Shown piece by piece: positions 29,963 through 43,900 of a stretch of DNA of 64,000 nt. The notes under the pieces were generated by a model that was given only the letters and a program-made list of their open reading frames with translations, made no database searches and was not told the DNA's origin. How positions within the stretch are numbered: the stretch's first letter is position 1; the number at the start of each line of letters is the position of its first letter. A program made the translations under genes and the position numbers. Origin of the DNA: Oegoconia quadripuncta (taxonomy: Eukaryota > Arthropoda > Insecta > Lepidoptera > Autostichidae); the NCBI GenBank assembly GCA_949316235.1, contig OX438744.1, positions 24,973,578 to 25,037,577 of the forward strand, given 5' to 3'.

Positions 29963-31711
29963 AGGCGTTCGTTTGTGAATTGTGGTATCAAATGCTGATT
30001 TGTGTTGTAAAAAATTCATTTACAACAGAAAAGTGACCAAAAACATGAGAGTATGTTTAAGTATAACAAACAGTCATAATGTCGTAAAACTCATATACTC
30101 ATATTGTAATTTTTCTGGCACTTTTTGCTTGTGAACACACACAAAAAAATGTTGGTTGTGCGCGGTGATTTTGGCCTTTTATTCTCAGCAGTCCTATTAG
30201 TTCTCGAGTATTCTAAGAGAGGGCGCTGTTTTATCTACTAAGAAAATCACGAAAAAGATTTATTCGCGCGACCATAATATCTACAGCATATTACAAATCA
30301 ATGAATGAAATGCATTTTGACACAAAGCGACTTTGACGTTTTAATGCTTAATGTAAAACTTTACAGTATTGTACGTCTTGCGTCAAAATGGATGAATGAC
30401 CTTCCTTTTAAGAATTAAAAAAAGGCACTCATGGCTATTTAAATAAGTACTTACACATTTAAACATTTATAATCGATCTCGCAAACATCACTATAAAATT
30501 CACCCGTGGACTAGAGACAAAATAATGTCTATAACGCAACTTCATATCGTTATAAAAACCATAGCCCTAAGAAGCTTCAGAGAAACTGTAGAAAATCAAT
30601 TGAATATATAGGTACTAATCTACGTAAATTGTACTTTATAGAAAAATAATGCAAGTTCGAAATAAACATCACACGTGTTATAATGCCCATTTACATAATG
30701 CATACGAAACTTCCTTCTCATAACCTCATCCTTTTCGGAGACTTAAGTATGGTGTCTTTACACATACTACTTTACACATACATAAAGTCACGCATGCCTG
30801 ATAGGCAGAGTCCACAGATATCCACATACTACGATCCTGACACACCTCTTGTGTTTTTATGCTTTATAATTAGACAAGTGGATCAATCGTGGTGCCTGAT
30901 GGTAACGTCACGAATACCTGTGAAAACTTATCAGTCTCCACACATACGGGACACTAGATACTTTTCCAGTTTATTATTTCTATTAGTTATGACGGCCCTT
31001 TTGTTGTTTCATTCAGTCTAAAAGATGTATTTGCATGGGGTAATAATTACCAGTAATTTAAGATCAATTTGGCGTCTGGGTAAGTCACATTATAATGTGC
31101 TAGATATTTTATAATTTGAAGACCAAAAAGATATTTTTTTTTCAATAAATTTTACTAATAATATTGCAAGTTCTGTTCTATTTTATTGTTAATATCATTT
31201 TAAATTGATTAATCTTCAGCAATTCTAAAAAAAAATATTGAACTAAAAATATATAGCAAATTGCTTCCTTTTGCCAGGCAAAATTTTTTTCAAGATATGT
31301 TATATATATGTCATAAGAACTTCGCGTTTCTTAGGGCGTCCGCTAGACGTTTACGCGAATATGGCGTCAATACTGGATGGTCAAATTGTGCTACGAAAAG
31401 ACACACACGAGAAACTTTGTCGAGTCGTTATATATCACCTCATATAAATTTTCCTAGCTCTGCTAGCATCAGGTCATGAAGGATGCTGTCGTAGCTTAGT
31501 TCAAGATCTTTTAGCAGTTTTATGGACAAATCGCATAGCCTTAGTATAGATATTCCTGATTGCAGGAGACAATCGAAGTCAGGATCACTGGAGATATTAT
31601 CGGAAGGGACTCGCGACGAAGATTTCTTTCGACGGAGCATTTGATTGATGATTAATTCGGCATTCTATTTCAAGCTCATAAAGACATCAGACCAAGGTTC
31701 GGTACTATCCA
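29963..31711. other. Region downstream of caveolin, possibly 3' UTR
   Basis: AT-rich, no repeat family recognised. Short frames such as 30683-31021 have no recognisable product. It lies directly after the caveolin stop on the minus strand, so part may be 3' UTR, but no poly(A) site could be fixed. Confidence 0.3.
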
Positions 31712-31900
31712 TTATACGATGAGAATATCCCGTTCCTCCGCCGCGTCTCGTTTGAAGTTGACGCGGATGTGCCGGCAGAGGTGGCCGACCGCCTCCGCGG
31801 TGGGCACCACTATGGCCGCCATGCACGCCTGCACCATCGTACGCATTGACGCGAAGTAGATCTTTAAGCATCTCATACATGGCGCTGTGCACCAGATTTG
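31712..31900 (-). CDS. Caveolin exon 3 (C-terminus and stop)
   Basis: Acceptor TTGTTCGCAG, then QIWCTAPCMRCLKIYF and EAVGHLCRHIRVNFKRD, ending DILIV-TAA at 31714-31712. It corresponds to the end of the intramembrane segment and the C-terminal amphipathic region. Confidence 0.85.
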   Translation of the reverse strand, partial: QIWCTAPCMRCLKIYFASMRTMVQACMAAIVVPTAEAVGHLCRHIRVNFKRDAAEERDILIV

Positions 31901-34900
31901 CTGCGAACAAGAAGTTTGTTATTGATATTATTCTAAAAATATTAGTTTACTGTAAATGGTTGATGTTCGAAAGATGAAGGATTTTCTTTGTAGGTATCTG
32001 ACAATATTTCCTCGCGTGGTCGGTAACACTTTGCACTGAGGTAAAGAGTTTTTATCGTAAGGAAAAAATAGGGCATATATTAGGTAACTTTAATACGTAG
32101 GTCACACTAAAAGTTTTGCGTAACTTAAAAAAACAACATGATAAAACCAAAATATTATGTTTATTGCCGTTCAAATAACTCTCCTTTACATTATAAATAT
32201 TATTTCATGCGATCGAACCATTTTTTTAAACAGGATGACCACAGATCTGAAGGAGAGTTTTCTATGTGCTGATTAAACGCTATCACTGCCTTTTGGGAGT
32301 TGGTAAAAGTGAAACCTCTCATCAAATCTTTGATTTTGGGGAAAATACAGAAATCACAGGGTGCTAGGTCGGGGCTATGTGCAGGATGGGTGACTAGTTG
32401 TACTTTTTCGGAAGCTAAAAATTACTTTGTTTTGTTGGCCGTGTGTGAAGTAGCGTTGTCATGATGTAGGAGAACGCGGCTTTTTGGTCGTCTTCTTTCT
32501 GTATTTGGCTCTTACCAATCCCCAATGGTCCTCGAATTGTCTCATAGGTAATCCGCGGGTTTTCTTCAATTAGCCGCTTAACAGTAGCCACATTATTTTC
32601 GTTGACGGCAGAAGAAGGCCGCCCTTCACGAAATTCATCATGTAAAGAAACCCGACCTCTCTCAAATTCAGCAAACCATCGCCTCACGGTGCTCAAACAA
32701 GATGTTTCTCTCTCAAAAGCATTTTGAATACAAGCGGCACAGTCTTGCGGAGAGAGAGAACTTTAAAAATACTAAAAAATCATCGCTCTAAAATCTTTTC
32801 GACTTAATACCATTTTGATGAAGTTTGCTGTGTGATAAAAAACAATTGGCAAATGATTTCCCGCCAATTTTTTTTTTATTACTAATAAGGTTGCAAGTCG
32901 TTTCAAAACATATAACATTCGAAATTCAAATAGTTCCGATTAGCTAGAAGTGCAAAACTTTAGTGTGCCCCAAGTAGAAAGTATTGTCATTTAGGCTTTT
33001 TGGCGGGAACTCGGCGAGTGAAGTAGCATTTTTCTTTATAATTCTTATAATTTGTGCATTCTAACTTTTGAAGCTTAATAATGGCAGAATATTGTGCAGC
33101 AAACGTTAGTGTTGGTGTACAGGTGAAGGGAAGTGTAAATTAAAGTGCGTAACGGAGCTTTCGGGTTCCCTCAAGAAGCCGCCAAAATCTTTTGTAAAGC
33201 ATTCTGCCACTTTACTGAAGAATGACTTGACTGTGACTAGACTCTGTATACGCCAAGATATACGACGAATTACTTGATTTGACTGAGACTGACTTACAAA
33301 CTGAAGAATTAAGAGAAATAAGACATGGCTGTTATGAGCTAGATCCCTTTGCCTTCTCCTAGAGGAGAGAATGAAACGAAAAAAAAAGTATTGTCATTTA
33401 AATTATTTTTCAAAACCATGATCGAATAAAACATCGTGTCATTTGACGGTCGCGTTTGTAGCGTATTCCACATAATTACAGCATTACATTAAATAAATAA
33501 TAAAAACTTGGAGAAAATATGAGTTCCAAATAAATTTCGCATGAAAGGAACCCTACGACTCCCGCCAGTCGTACATCAATCTCTGACAGGCGCGTGCATC
33601 GATGATGGTTTTGAAAAAAAAAAATTAAACTACTTATGCCAATAACTTCTATTTCACTTACCCAATATGCTCAATTTATTCCTTACGGTAAATAAACTCA
33701 TACCGGGTGTATACATATGGTATATATGGTATATGGTATATATGGTATATATGGTATATATTCAGTGTACTAAGTATCGGGAATTTGTGAATAAAACAAA
33801 AAATACAAATTATTCATCTAAATTTATTTTATCGCCTTCAAAGTAGGCCCCATCGCTTGCAATACAACATCTCCACCGCTTCACCCAGTCTTCCATACAT
33901 TTTTCATAGGCTATTTGCGGTATGGCCTTTAGCTCATTCAGCGAATTTTCTTTTATGGCTTCTATCGACTCAAAACGTTTTCCTCGAAGTGGTAATTTTA
34001 ACTTGGGAAATAAAAAAAAGTCAGACGGAGCCATATCAGGTGAATACGGTGCTTGGTCGAGTACTTTTGTTGAATTTTTCGCTAAAAACTCTTTCACTAT
34101 AATGGCTGTGTGTGATGGTGCATTATCATGGTGCAGCATCCATGAGTTGTGTTGCCACAAATCTGGACGTTTTCGGCGGATACTCTCACGCAAACGCTTC
34201 ATGACGCCTAAATAATATTCTTTATTCACTGTTTCTCCCTCTGGAAGGAATTCGGAGTGAACCACACCACGGTAGTCAAAAAAAACTGTCAGCATCACCT
34301 TGATTTTGGAGCGACTTTGCCGCGGTTTTTTGGGTTTCGGCTCGTTTTCGAGACGCCATTCTGAAGACTGTTGGCTTGTTTGCATGTCGTACTCATAAAC
34401 CCATGTCTCGTCGCCAGTTATTATACGTTTCATAAAGGTCGGATCCGTAGAAGCTCGGGAAACCATGTCTTCAGCGACATGCTTTCGCTGCGCTTTTTGA
34501 ACAAAATTGAGCTCTTTTGGAACTAGTCGAGCGGCGACGCGTTTCATGCCTAAAATGTCAATGAGAATGTTGTGGACGGACTTAAAAGATATGTTCACCT
34601 CACTAGCCAACTCTCTCAGACTCATACGTCGATTTTCGAGCACTAGCTTCTTGATTCTGTCGATGTTTTCTTTGGTCGTAGCGGTTGAAGGTCTACCAGA
34701 ACGAGGCAAGTCTACTACTACTTCTCGGCCTTCTTTAAAAGCCTTATACCATTCATAAGCCCTTGTTTTCGATATACACGATTCGCCGTAGGTATTTCGC
34801 AACATTTTTAGTGATTCACCACATGAAATATCATTTGAAACACAAAATTTAAGGCACACTCTTTGTTCAACAATATTTTCCATTGTAAAAATCGCCGAGG

Positions 34901-37900
34901 ACTCAAAACTATGACCAACAAAAAGTGTAGTTTAAAACAAATTAAATGACAGATCCCGCTCAAATTTTGCGCGCTAAATCAGTACAGTGCTACCAACATG
35001 CAGTAAAAAAATTAGAACGACCTCTTTTACGCGGGTCTTTTTATTGACATATTCCCGATACTTTTTACACAGAGTAGTATGTATACACGGACAATAATCC
35101 AATGGTCGATAAAGTTATAAATTATAAAGATAAATGGGGTCGGCAGTGATATCCCACACTATTGGGATAATATCCCAAAAAATTGTATTGTATTTAAGAA
35201 TTACTCAATATCTTGAGTGAGTATTCTGGTGTCACGTGTTGCTGCAATCCTCATTCTCATAAGCGGAGACTGTTTTACCAATGATTATATCTACAAATAT
35301 TGGGTCTTTACCTATGAAATTGGAGTTTTTTTTTCTTCGTTAATCATATGTACCAATTCCTGCGATTTCCAAAGCTATATCCAAATTTGTTTTTTATTTG
35401 GAAAATGGAATGTTATTTCAAGGTTTCACATGAAATATTTTTTAATTTCTGGGCTAAATAACATAATAAAAAAAATTTGAACAGAACTCTTTTCATGTGT
35501 TTCCCATAATCATTTCTTAGATTCGCTGAAACTTTTATAAAGCGGTTACTTTTAAAAATTAACGCTGCCTATACTTAACTTAATGTTAACCGATAATACA
35601 CACAAAGTTTAGATAAATTTGGATTTGCCGTTCCCAAAAAAAAATCAAAAATGTTTGTATGGAGAAAACGGTCTTGATGAAATTCTTCATACAAAACGCC
35701 AATTTCTTAGGTAAGAACCTAATATATTGCAGCAACACGTGACACCAAAATGCTCTCTTAAAATATTGAATAACTCTTAGGTCCGTATTAATAAAACAAT
35801 CTCAATAGAACTCTTGAGGCAGTATCAACCGGCAAGCATCTTAAGCAGTTGACGCTATCTAAAACTCCGTGCTAATTTATAAACCAATCTTGAAGTCTAC
35901 TCAGCTGAGATCACTTCTCAAGTATTCGCCTCAGCGGCGAATGAATGATAGTCTTGAGTTTCGTTTATTAATACGCGCACCTCTCAAGTGTACTGCTTGA
36001 GTATGCACGTGCTTTTCAGGTCTCAAGTTAGGTTTCTTAATCAACACGTTTATTTGACTGTTCTCAATCTTGAGAATTCTTTATTAATACGGGCCTTAAA
36101 CTACAGCGGCGCTAAGTTTTTCCTTTGGACACTATTTGGCATTATTTCGGCACAGTTTCTCATTGTCAAAACAGTTGAATTCCACTTTGTGTATTCTCCC
36201 ATCACGTGTTTATTCTATTTCCTCCACTTCTATTCAAAACCTTGGCGTTTGGTTTAACATGTGATAGATTGCAATCGAGTCCAAATTTACTGACCTCAAA
36301 GGCGAGACAAGCGAATCCGCAGCCCAGTATAAGCGCCAGCGGCGGCGCTATGAGCACGCTCAGTATCGTGTAGCACCAGTTGCGCGCGTGCTGGAAGCAC
36401 ATCGCGCTGAGTCGCCACGCGCACTCCGGGCTCCGAGCGCCCTCTGGCTCGCCGATAATGTCGTCCCATACTATCTGTTAGTGGAAATTAAATTGGTTTG
36501 AAAATAATATGGCCATTACTTCAGCTCAATGTTGTTGCTGGCTGAAAGCGCAGCGTAACGCAGTTCCAAGCTATGTCAGTAAGGGCTGCAATGGCTTTTT
36601 GGCGGGATCTCGGCGAGTGAAGTTGCATTTTTCTTTATAATTCTTATAATTGGTGCATTCTAACTTTTGAAGCTTAATAATGGCAGAATATTGTGCAGCA
36701 AACGTTAGTGTTGGTGTACAGGTGAAAGGAAGTCTAAATTAAAGTGCGTAACAGAGCTTTCGGGTTCCCACAAGAAGCCGCCAAAATCTTTTGTAAAGCA
36801 TTCTGCTACTTTACTGAAGACTAGACTCTGTATACGCCAAGTATACGACGAATTACTTGTTTTGACTGAGACTGACTTATAAACTGAAGAAATAAGAGAA
36901 ATAAAAATTTTCACTCGAAACTCGCAGGAATGTCCCTCGACAGTGAGGTTGACTGGTTGCTATCTTCAAAAATAAGAAGAAAAAGGGCTGCAATGATGAA
37001 CAAGCTCAAGGCCATCATACCGTGGCCAGCAGTGCAGTCATTGCGGTCCAAGGCTTGTATAGTGCTTTATTCAAACGATGCGACTAATTTTAACCACCTC
37101 CGTGGCTCAATGTGAACAACATAGAGTTTACGAATCGGAGTCGTTCGATCCCCAGCGGGGTACATGTTTAGTACGCGGTTTGGTTGGTGGTAGCGCATTT
37201 TAAATGACCGCCTGGCTAGCAACCACCATCTTATCTTAATCTGCCGCCAAAACAACAATGTTAATAGCATTGTTGTGTTCCAGTTATCAGGGATAAGATA
37301 GTCAGTCAATTAACCAAATAAGTTCGGGTTTTACACCTAGTAGTATACGTATTAATTGTTAAAAGAACATTTACTAAAATTCTGAACCGCATTTGCAGGG
37401 TACTTGGCTTAGATAGCTTTCTTCTTTCCTTCATCTTGCCGCGCTTATGTCTATTTTCCGCTCTTATGATATTTTTTTTAATTAGGCAAAGATGCTTGCT
37501 CTGCCTATACCTATACAGCCAAATTTTGAATGATATCGATTCGCACCCTACTATTTTCGAAACAAAAATTGACAATAATGGATTTTCAAAGGATTGGCTA
37601 AAATTCACCAACAATGAAATTCCATACAACTTTGATGGTCTTTATTCGGTTAGTGCGGAATCGACTTTGCTCAAAGAAGGTTGTCAAAATTAATGACCAC
37701 ATAATGGTGTCGATTCGGATGTACACCAACTAACCTAAACTAAACTAAAACCAGTTTTAAAGTAGTACTGTCTCTTTCTCCCTGGAACAGTACGATGCGA
37801 CGGCACCACTCCGAAACTGGTTTTAGTTTAGTTTATTTGGTGTACATCCGAATCGACACCATGTTTGAGTTTGTTCATTATTTCATTTTTAATCGGTAGG

Positions 37901-40900
37901 TACCACAGATAAAACAAACGTCACAGGACATCTCCAGGATTAAAAACAAAAAGGTAAAGAAAACAATAAAAGCGCTAGTACTTGCTTCAGAACAAATAAG
38001 CGACAACCGGCTTATTTTTAGTTTATCCAACTGCATGTAACTGGCCAGTCACGATTCCAATCGATTTTCACCGTCATGTCACATCGAAGTGGCTTGTGGA
38101 AGCATTTGAAGTGTATGTTTGGTATAATACAATAGATCGGCCCGTGTCAGTATGTCAATGCTATTTCGCCTGCTTTTTTCAATGTTTTTAGGGCGAGACA
38201 TTGGTTTTGAAAGGTTTTCTTCATTTTATGTATTGTATTATATAACATTATAAAAGTATTTAATACCGAATTTATGTTTAAGTAATGAAATTTTGCAGAA
38301 ATTTTTATGAAAAAAACTTTTTTTTTTTTTAAATAAAATTTCAATCCAAAATGTACACTAGGTGTACTTGAAAAGTTTTTTTTTTGATTATTTTAGAGAG
38401 AAATGGTACTTAGGTCAGTAGGTTGGTGCGTCTAGTAACTGTTATTCGTTATGCTGAGTTAGTAGCGCTCTTTAAACGGCTCTTAAGAGAGCATTACTTT
38501 TTGATTTTTATTACATATTGATGTGACAAAATTATGATGTAGGTATTTGTTTATGTATAGATATTTAGATTTGGGTAATGATGCCCATTATTCTCATTTA
38601 TTATATTCTATTACTATTGTTATAATGTTAGTTTTATTTATGATTCATATTTTGCAAGGAGATTCTATGTATTTTTTTGTTTTTAATTTTACTTTACGCA
38701 GCAGTGTATGTTTCAACTCCTTTGCCACTGTTGTCTGGAAGAGATTGCTATAAGCCATAAGACCGCCTTTGGACACCTGTATAAATTGTTTCTCTGTATA
38801 TATTTTAATATTGAGAACAATAAATAATTTTCTTCTTCTTCTATATTGATAAAAGTAAGTGTAGGTAAGTAACAAATCTACCAGTCCAAATGTTGCTTTT
38901 ATATCAAAAACATACAATACAATACTTCAGAATACTAGAAATAAAGGTAAACTTGCAGGTCATATAAGTCGCTTCCGCAAAGTCAGTATGTATTCATTCA
39001 AAGGGTTATGTATACGCTTTTACAACAAGGTTCCTGTTGATATGCAAAATCTTCCTTTCAATAAATTTTAAGTTATTAATAAAGCATATTATAAATATCA
39101 GACTATTTAGATGATAAACATCCTTGGACATAACCAGCTCGTTCGCATGCCAGGCTATTTCACAATTAATAATGAAATATTATTATGTCTTTTTGTAATA
39201 TAAAAATCTGTTAAAAAGAGCAACCCCTCGAGTTTCTTGCTTGTTCTTCTCAGGGGTAATTGCTTTTTGAATTAGCAGTAGCTTAAAATATGTAAAATCT
39301 GACTATTTTAAGTATAGCCTGTGTACCTAAATAAAGTATTTTTTGAAAAGTAATTTCTCAGAATGTAATGAGTTCACCTGAAAAGACTTTAAATTCCTTC
39401 GATTGGCCGGAGGTAATTTCATGGTACGGTCAGCAACTGTAGTCGTTTAATGTTTGTTGTTTATTGCATTGCAATAGAGTTGACTATTTACTGGTGTACA
39501 TAGTCTGAGACTGAGCGGTCACGCGATGACCGTTGCATGGTTTGGAATTCTTTTCTAGGTAGCCGGTGAGTATTCAACGCCTTCCTTTTGTAAGGGTTGA
39601 TGGATGGACGTAGGATCGTGTACCTTAGTCCGAATAAATAAAAAGTAAAAAAAAAAGATTTTGAAATCAAGCTTTTATTTAAAACAAATTGAAGGTAGAA
39701 CATAGTCGGTATATTCTAGGTTCAGAATAACCTTCCTCTAGGTAACTCATCATCATTATGCGACTTTTTGGCGGGATCTCGACGAGTGAAGTGGCAATTT
39801 TCTTTATAATTCTTATAATTTGTGCTTTCTGACTTTTGAAGCTTATTAATGGCAGGATATTGTGCAGCAAAAGTTAGTGATGGTGTACAGGTGAAGGGAA
39901 GTGTAAGCTTTCGGGTTCCCACAAGAAGCCGCCAAAATCTTTTGTAAAGCATTCTGCCACTTTCCTAAAGCATGACTTGACCGTGACTAGACTCTGTATA
40001 CGCCAAGTATACGACGAATTACTTGTTTTGTCTCAGACCGACTTATAAACTGAAGAAATAAGAGAAATAAGACATGTCTGTATGGGCTTGATCCCTTGGC
40101 CTTCTCCGAGAGGACAGAATAAAACGAAAAAAAAATCATCATTATGCGTACGTAGATAGGTAAGTTCTAGAGAGGTATATAAATATAGATCTTTGCAAAA
40201 TTATAATTTACATAAACTTTAAAAGCTATGATATGTATTTATTTTCAAAAAAAAATGTATTTGTGTAGTCTATTAACCATCTGGTATCTATAATACAAGC
40301 CTAGTAGCTTAGTGTGGAACTAGATGGCGCTGTGTATGTGCAGAGATATTTATTTGTGATTTATTTATTTATTATTACTTATTTTTTACCACCCAATACT
40401 AATATAATGTCAAATCTTAACTTTTCTTTTAAATTCCCGCATTTTCCTACTACCAAATATTATAAACCAACAAAATGTTGGGGTCTAACGCGTGGCACAG
40501 ATAAGCCTCGTCCCTTAGGCGGAACCCTAAATGAGGGAAGTCCGACACGCACTTGGACGGTTTCTCTCTAATTAACATTGCATTTATTGCAAATCCTTTG
40601 CAGTACAAGTATTGTGTAGGTAACTTACCTGTAAGTGTCACTTTATTTATATCACGTGAAAATAGGACCAAAACCTCTTTGTCTCGCGTGATTTATATGT
40701 TTATTTGACCTCAGAACTAATTTTATTTAGAATTTTAGTTTTCGATCAAAGTAAAGTCGTGTTAACGATACAACTTATGCAAAGTAAAGTTTTATAAAGT
40801 TGAGGAATTTTTAATTGGATATTACTTATATAGAAATGGTACTGCAGTGCGAATAGTAATGAATAATAGAATCGTACCTACTATTAGATAAAATCATAAA

Positions 40901-43900
40901 TACAAAACTAGCCCAGTCCCTGGTTGGAATCGTACCCTAGAAGGCAGACCGCATTACCTCGATGTATAGCAAGACAGATTGTTTGTTCAAAGTATTAGCC
41001 AGCCAGATCTTGCCATGCTTCAACCAGACGCTCAGATAACTCAAAAAGACCGTGGCCACCTGGTACCCGTCAATAGATAATATTGTTAAATTATATTAAC
41101 TAGGTACTTACCTGAACATTATAATTGCATGTTGTAGGTATTTTAGCTTAGAAGACACGTAGCCTATTCAATAAATTCTATTCTAAAGAAAGTACACACG
41201 AGTGCAAGGTGAGCGTAATACGTAGGATTTGAATTTAATGCGCACAGATTATATATACAAAAAAAAAAGAAAAAGTGACGCGGCAAGATAGGCTGTAGCA
41301 CAATCGTAGCACAGCGTAGCATGACTCTACGCGGCTTACTATTATCATTACAGACTCTACAGTGTGTCTACCACAAGTTGCACGCGGACGATTCACGGTA
41401 TCAATATGTATCGGTACTGCTCGTTGCCTATATAAGTGACAGTGATAGAAGATAAAGATACCTAAGTACATTAGGTTAAGTTACCTTGTAGGTACATGGC
41501 TTCACCCCGAATTACACCAACATTAAGTATAACCAAAGTAAAAAACAAAATTGACATTCAATCAATCAAAAAAAAAATCAAAAATGCAATGTTTGTCGGG
41601 TTAATTTTGTTAGACCTTATATAATTATATAAGAAAATTTGGTTTAAGTAAAAAAATTCATGGTAGTAGTATATAAAAAGTTAAAAGGAAAACTATCACA
41701 ACCAAGTAGACTACGAGTTAATGAGTAATCAAATATAACTTTTAAAACGTACTTTTTATCGAAAACAACAAAAACCCCATTCTAAGGCCGCATATTGTTA
41801 CAGGCAACTGTGAAACCGTACACCGTGCGTGGCCCGACACACAATTCGCCGGTTTTGTGTGTAACATAAGAAAGATTCTATTTATTTATTTTATTTTATA
41901 TTTCGGACACTTGATACATATACGTGATACATTTTCGGCTATATCGTCACTTTCCATCAGGTGAGATTGTAGTCAAACGCGAAACCAGTTTTTAATAAAA
42001 AAAAAAAACCTTACACCAATCATCTAGTCCCAAAGTAAGCAAAGCTTGTACTATGGATACTAGATAACGGATAAACATACATAAATATTTATATAAAGAT
42101 CCAAGACTCGGGAATAAATGTTCGTATTCATCACACAAACATTTACCCCTCGCGGGATTCGTACCCGCAACCGTTGGTTTCGCTGATAGGCTCACTATCC
42201 ATTACACCAAACAGTCGTCAAAATCTATGAATCATTGCCAAAAAAATTTCAGTTGTTTAGCTGTAGAAGAAATGTGGATATAGCGCAACCAATAGTTTAT
42301 TGTAAGGAGATTGGTTTGCGTGAACTCATGGTAGTCCTACTGATAACAAAACAACTCTTATGATAGTATATCAACAAATGTGTCCATTAGGCAGTGACAA
42401 TAACCGTTATCAGTATACAACGACCATTATACCCTCCAGAATTTTGCTTAACGTGAAAGGTAAATAATATTTAGTTTCACCTTTTGTATTTGCTTTTGTG
42501 TAGCGTGCCGAAAAACAGGGCGCGCTCGTTAAAGTGGGAGGAAAATTATTGTTATTAGTGTTACAGCTGATTGCCGGCCATTCGCTTCGTCGGACATTGA
42601 CTTGTTGGTATTTCTTTCACATACAAAACATTCAAAAATGTTTATTTTCAGTTTAATATATAGTGAAGAGCATAAACTAGTGGATGGAGCAACCTATATA
42701 GATAGATAGATAGATAGATAAAGCGTTTATTTGCATATTGCAGAAACACATACAAAAATATTCGACGCAACAATCATTCTGCTTGGTGTTATTCTTACAA
42801 AATGGTACGCATAAAGCCACATCCCCACTAGGTAATATTAGTCGAGCGACATGTTTCTGGACATTGCTAGTGTAGGGGATGCCTACAGTTCTTGGGGTTT
42901 GATAGTTGATGAAAGCTGATTGCAATGATAATGGAATGATAAAAACAAGTCGTAACTACACTAAATTTATTGTTTTATAGGTTTACATAGATACTAGCAT
43001 TAGGTAACACGTGCGGCGCAGGCACGGGCCGCTACGCGGGTTCATAGGTATGCCGCATAAAATAATGTGCGGTTCCGTACAGCTAGACTTCGCATATGTC
43101 TCACGACATCGCGGAACTTGAACCTTGTCTCCTTGTTACATAAGGTATACTGAACAACACTGCCTCTTCCGGCGACATGATAGGACATGACAAGACATCG
43201 GGCGATGTGGGGAGATGTCGATGGATGTTTCCGGGGACACATGTTGCTTATTGGTGACGCGGCTTAATATATATGTCTGTAGCAGCTGACCTGCTCATCC
43301 TCATCGCTAATATGACTGATTATTATATATGATGACGATATAATATAAGCCCTCGGATTCGGTGGATTCGGCCCGAGAAAGAATCGGACACGAAAATGTA
43401 TTCGAAATTCAAAATTTTGCAAGTTCGAATCTTGGCATATATTTGTATGATGAGTACGGACATGTGTACCTACATACCCGAGTTATTGATGTTTGCATTT
43501 ATAATATGTACAGATATATTAACAAAAAATGTATTCGTTTCCGGTTTGGTGTAGTGGTTAGAAACTCTGACCACTATACCAAATGGTCGCGGGTTCGAAT
43601 CCCGCTAGGGGCATATGTTTGTGTGATGAATACGGACATGTGTACCCGAGTTATGGATGTTTTCATTTATAATAAGTAAGGTGAAGAGGAAAACATCGTG
43701 ATGAAACCTGCATGCCTGAGATTTAAAAATTCAAAGACATGTGAATTCCCCAACGAGGGAAGGCCTATATCCCTGCAGTGGGATGTTTACGGGCTGATGA
43801 TGATTCTACCTACTTAATACTTCTAATAAATAAATAATAATAAATAAATATCCTTACACATACACACAGCGCCATCTAGCTCCACAGTAAGCAACTATAG

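Noticed and set aside
30683..31021. 112-residue plus-strand frame as a gene
   Set aside because: No recognisable domain, AT-rich codon use like the flanks, and no supporting signals.
31440..31640. 66-residue minus-strand frame as an additional caveolin exon
   Set aside because: It lies downstream of the caveolin stop with no caveolin similarity and no clear splice signals.
36705..36914. Small protein frame in the retroposon
   Set aside because: It is not conserved as an open frame in copies A and C.
42695..42722. GATA array as a regulatory cluster
   Set aside because: A simple microsatellite with no further regulatory context.
43540..43614. Possible tRNA gene (A- and B-box-like head)
   Set aside because: It is followed by a SINE body shared with many other copies, and the anticodon arm is degenerate; it is a SINE head.
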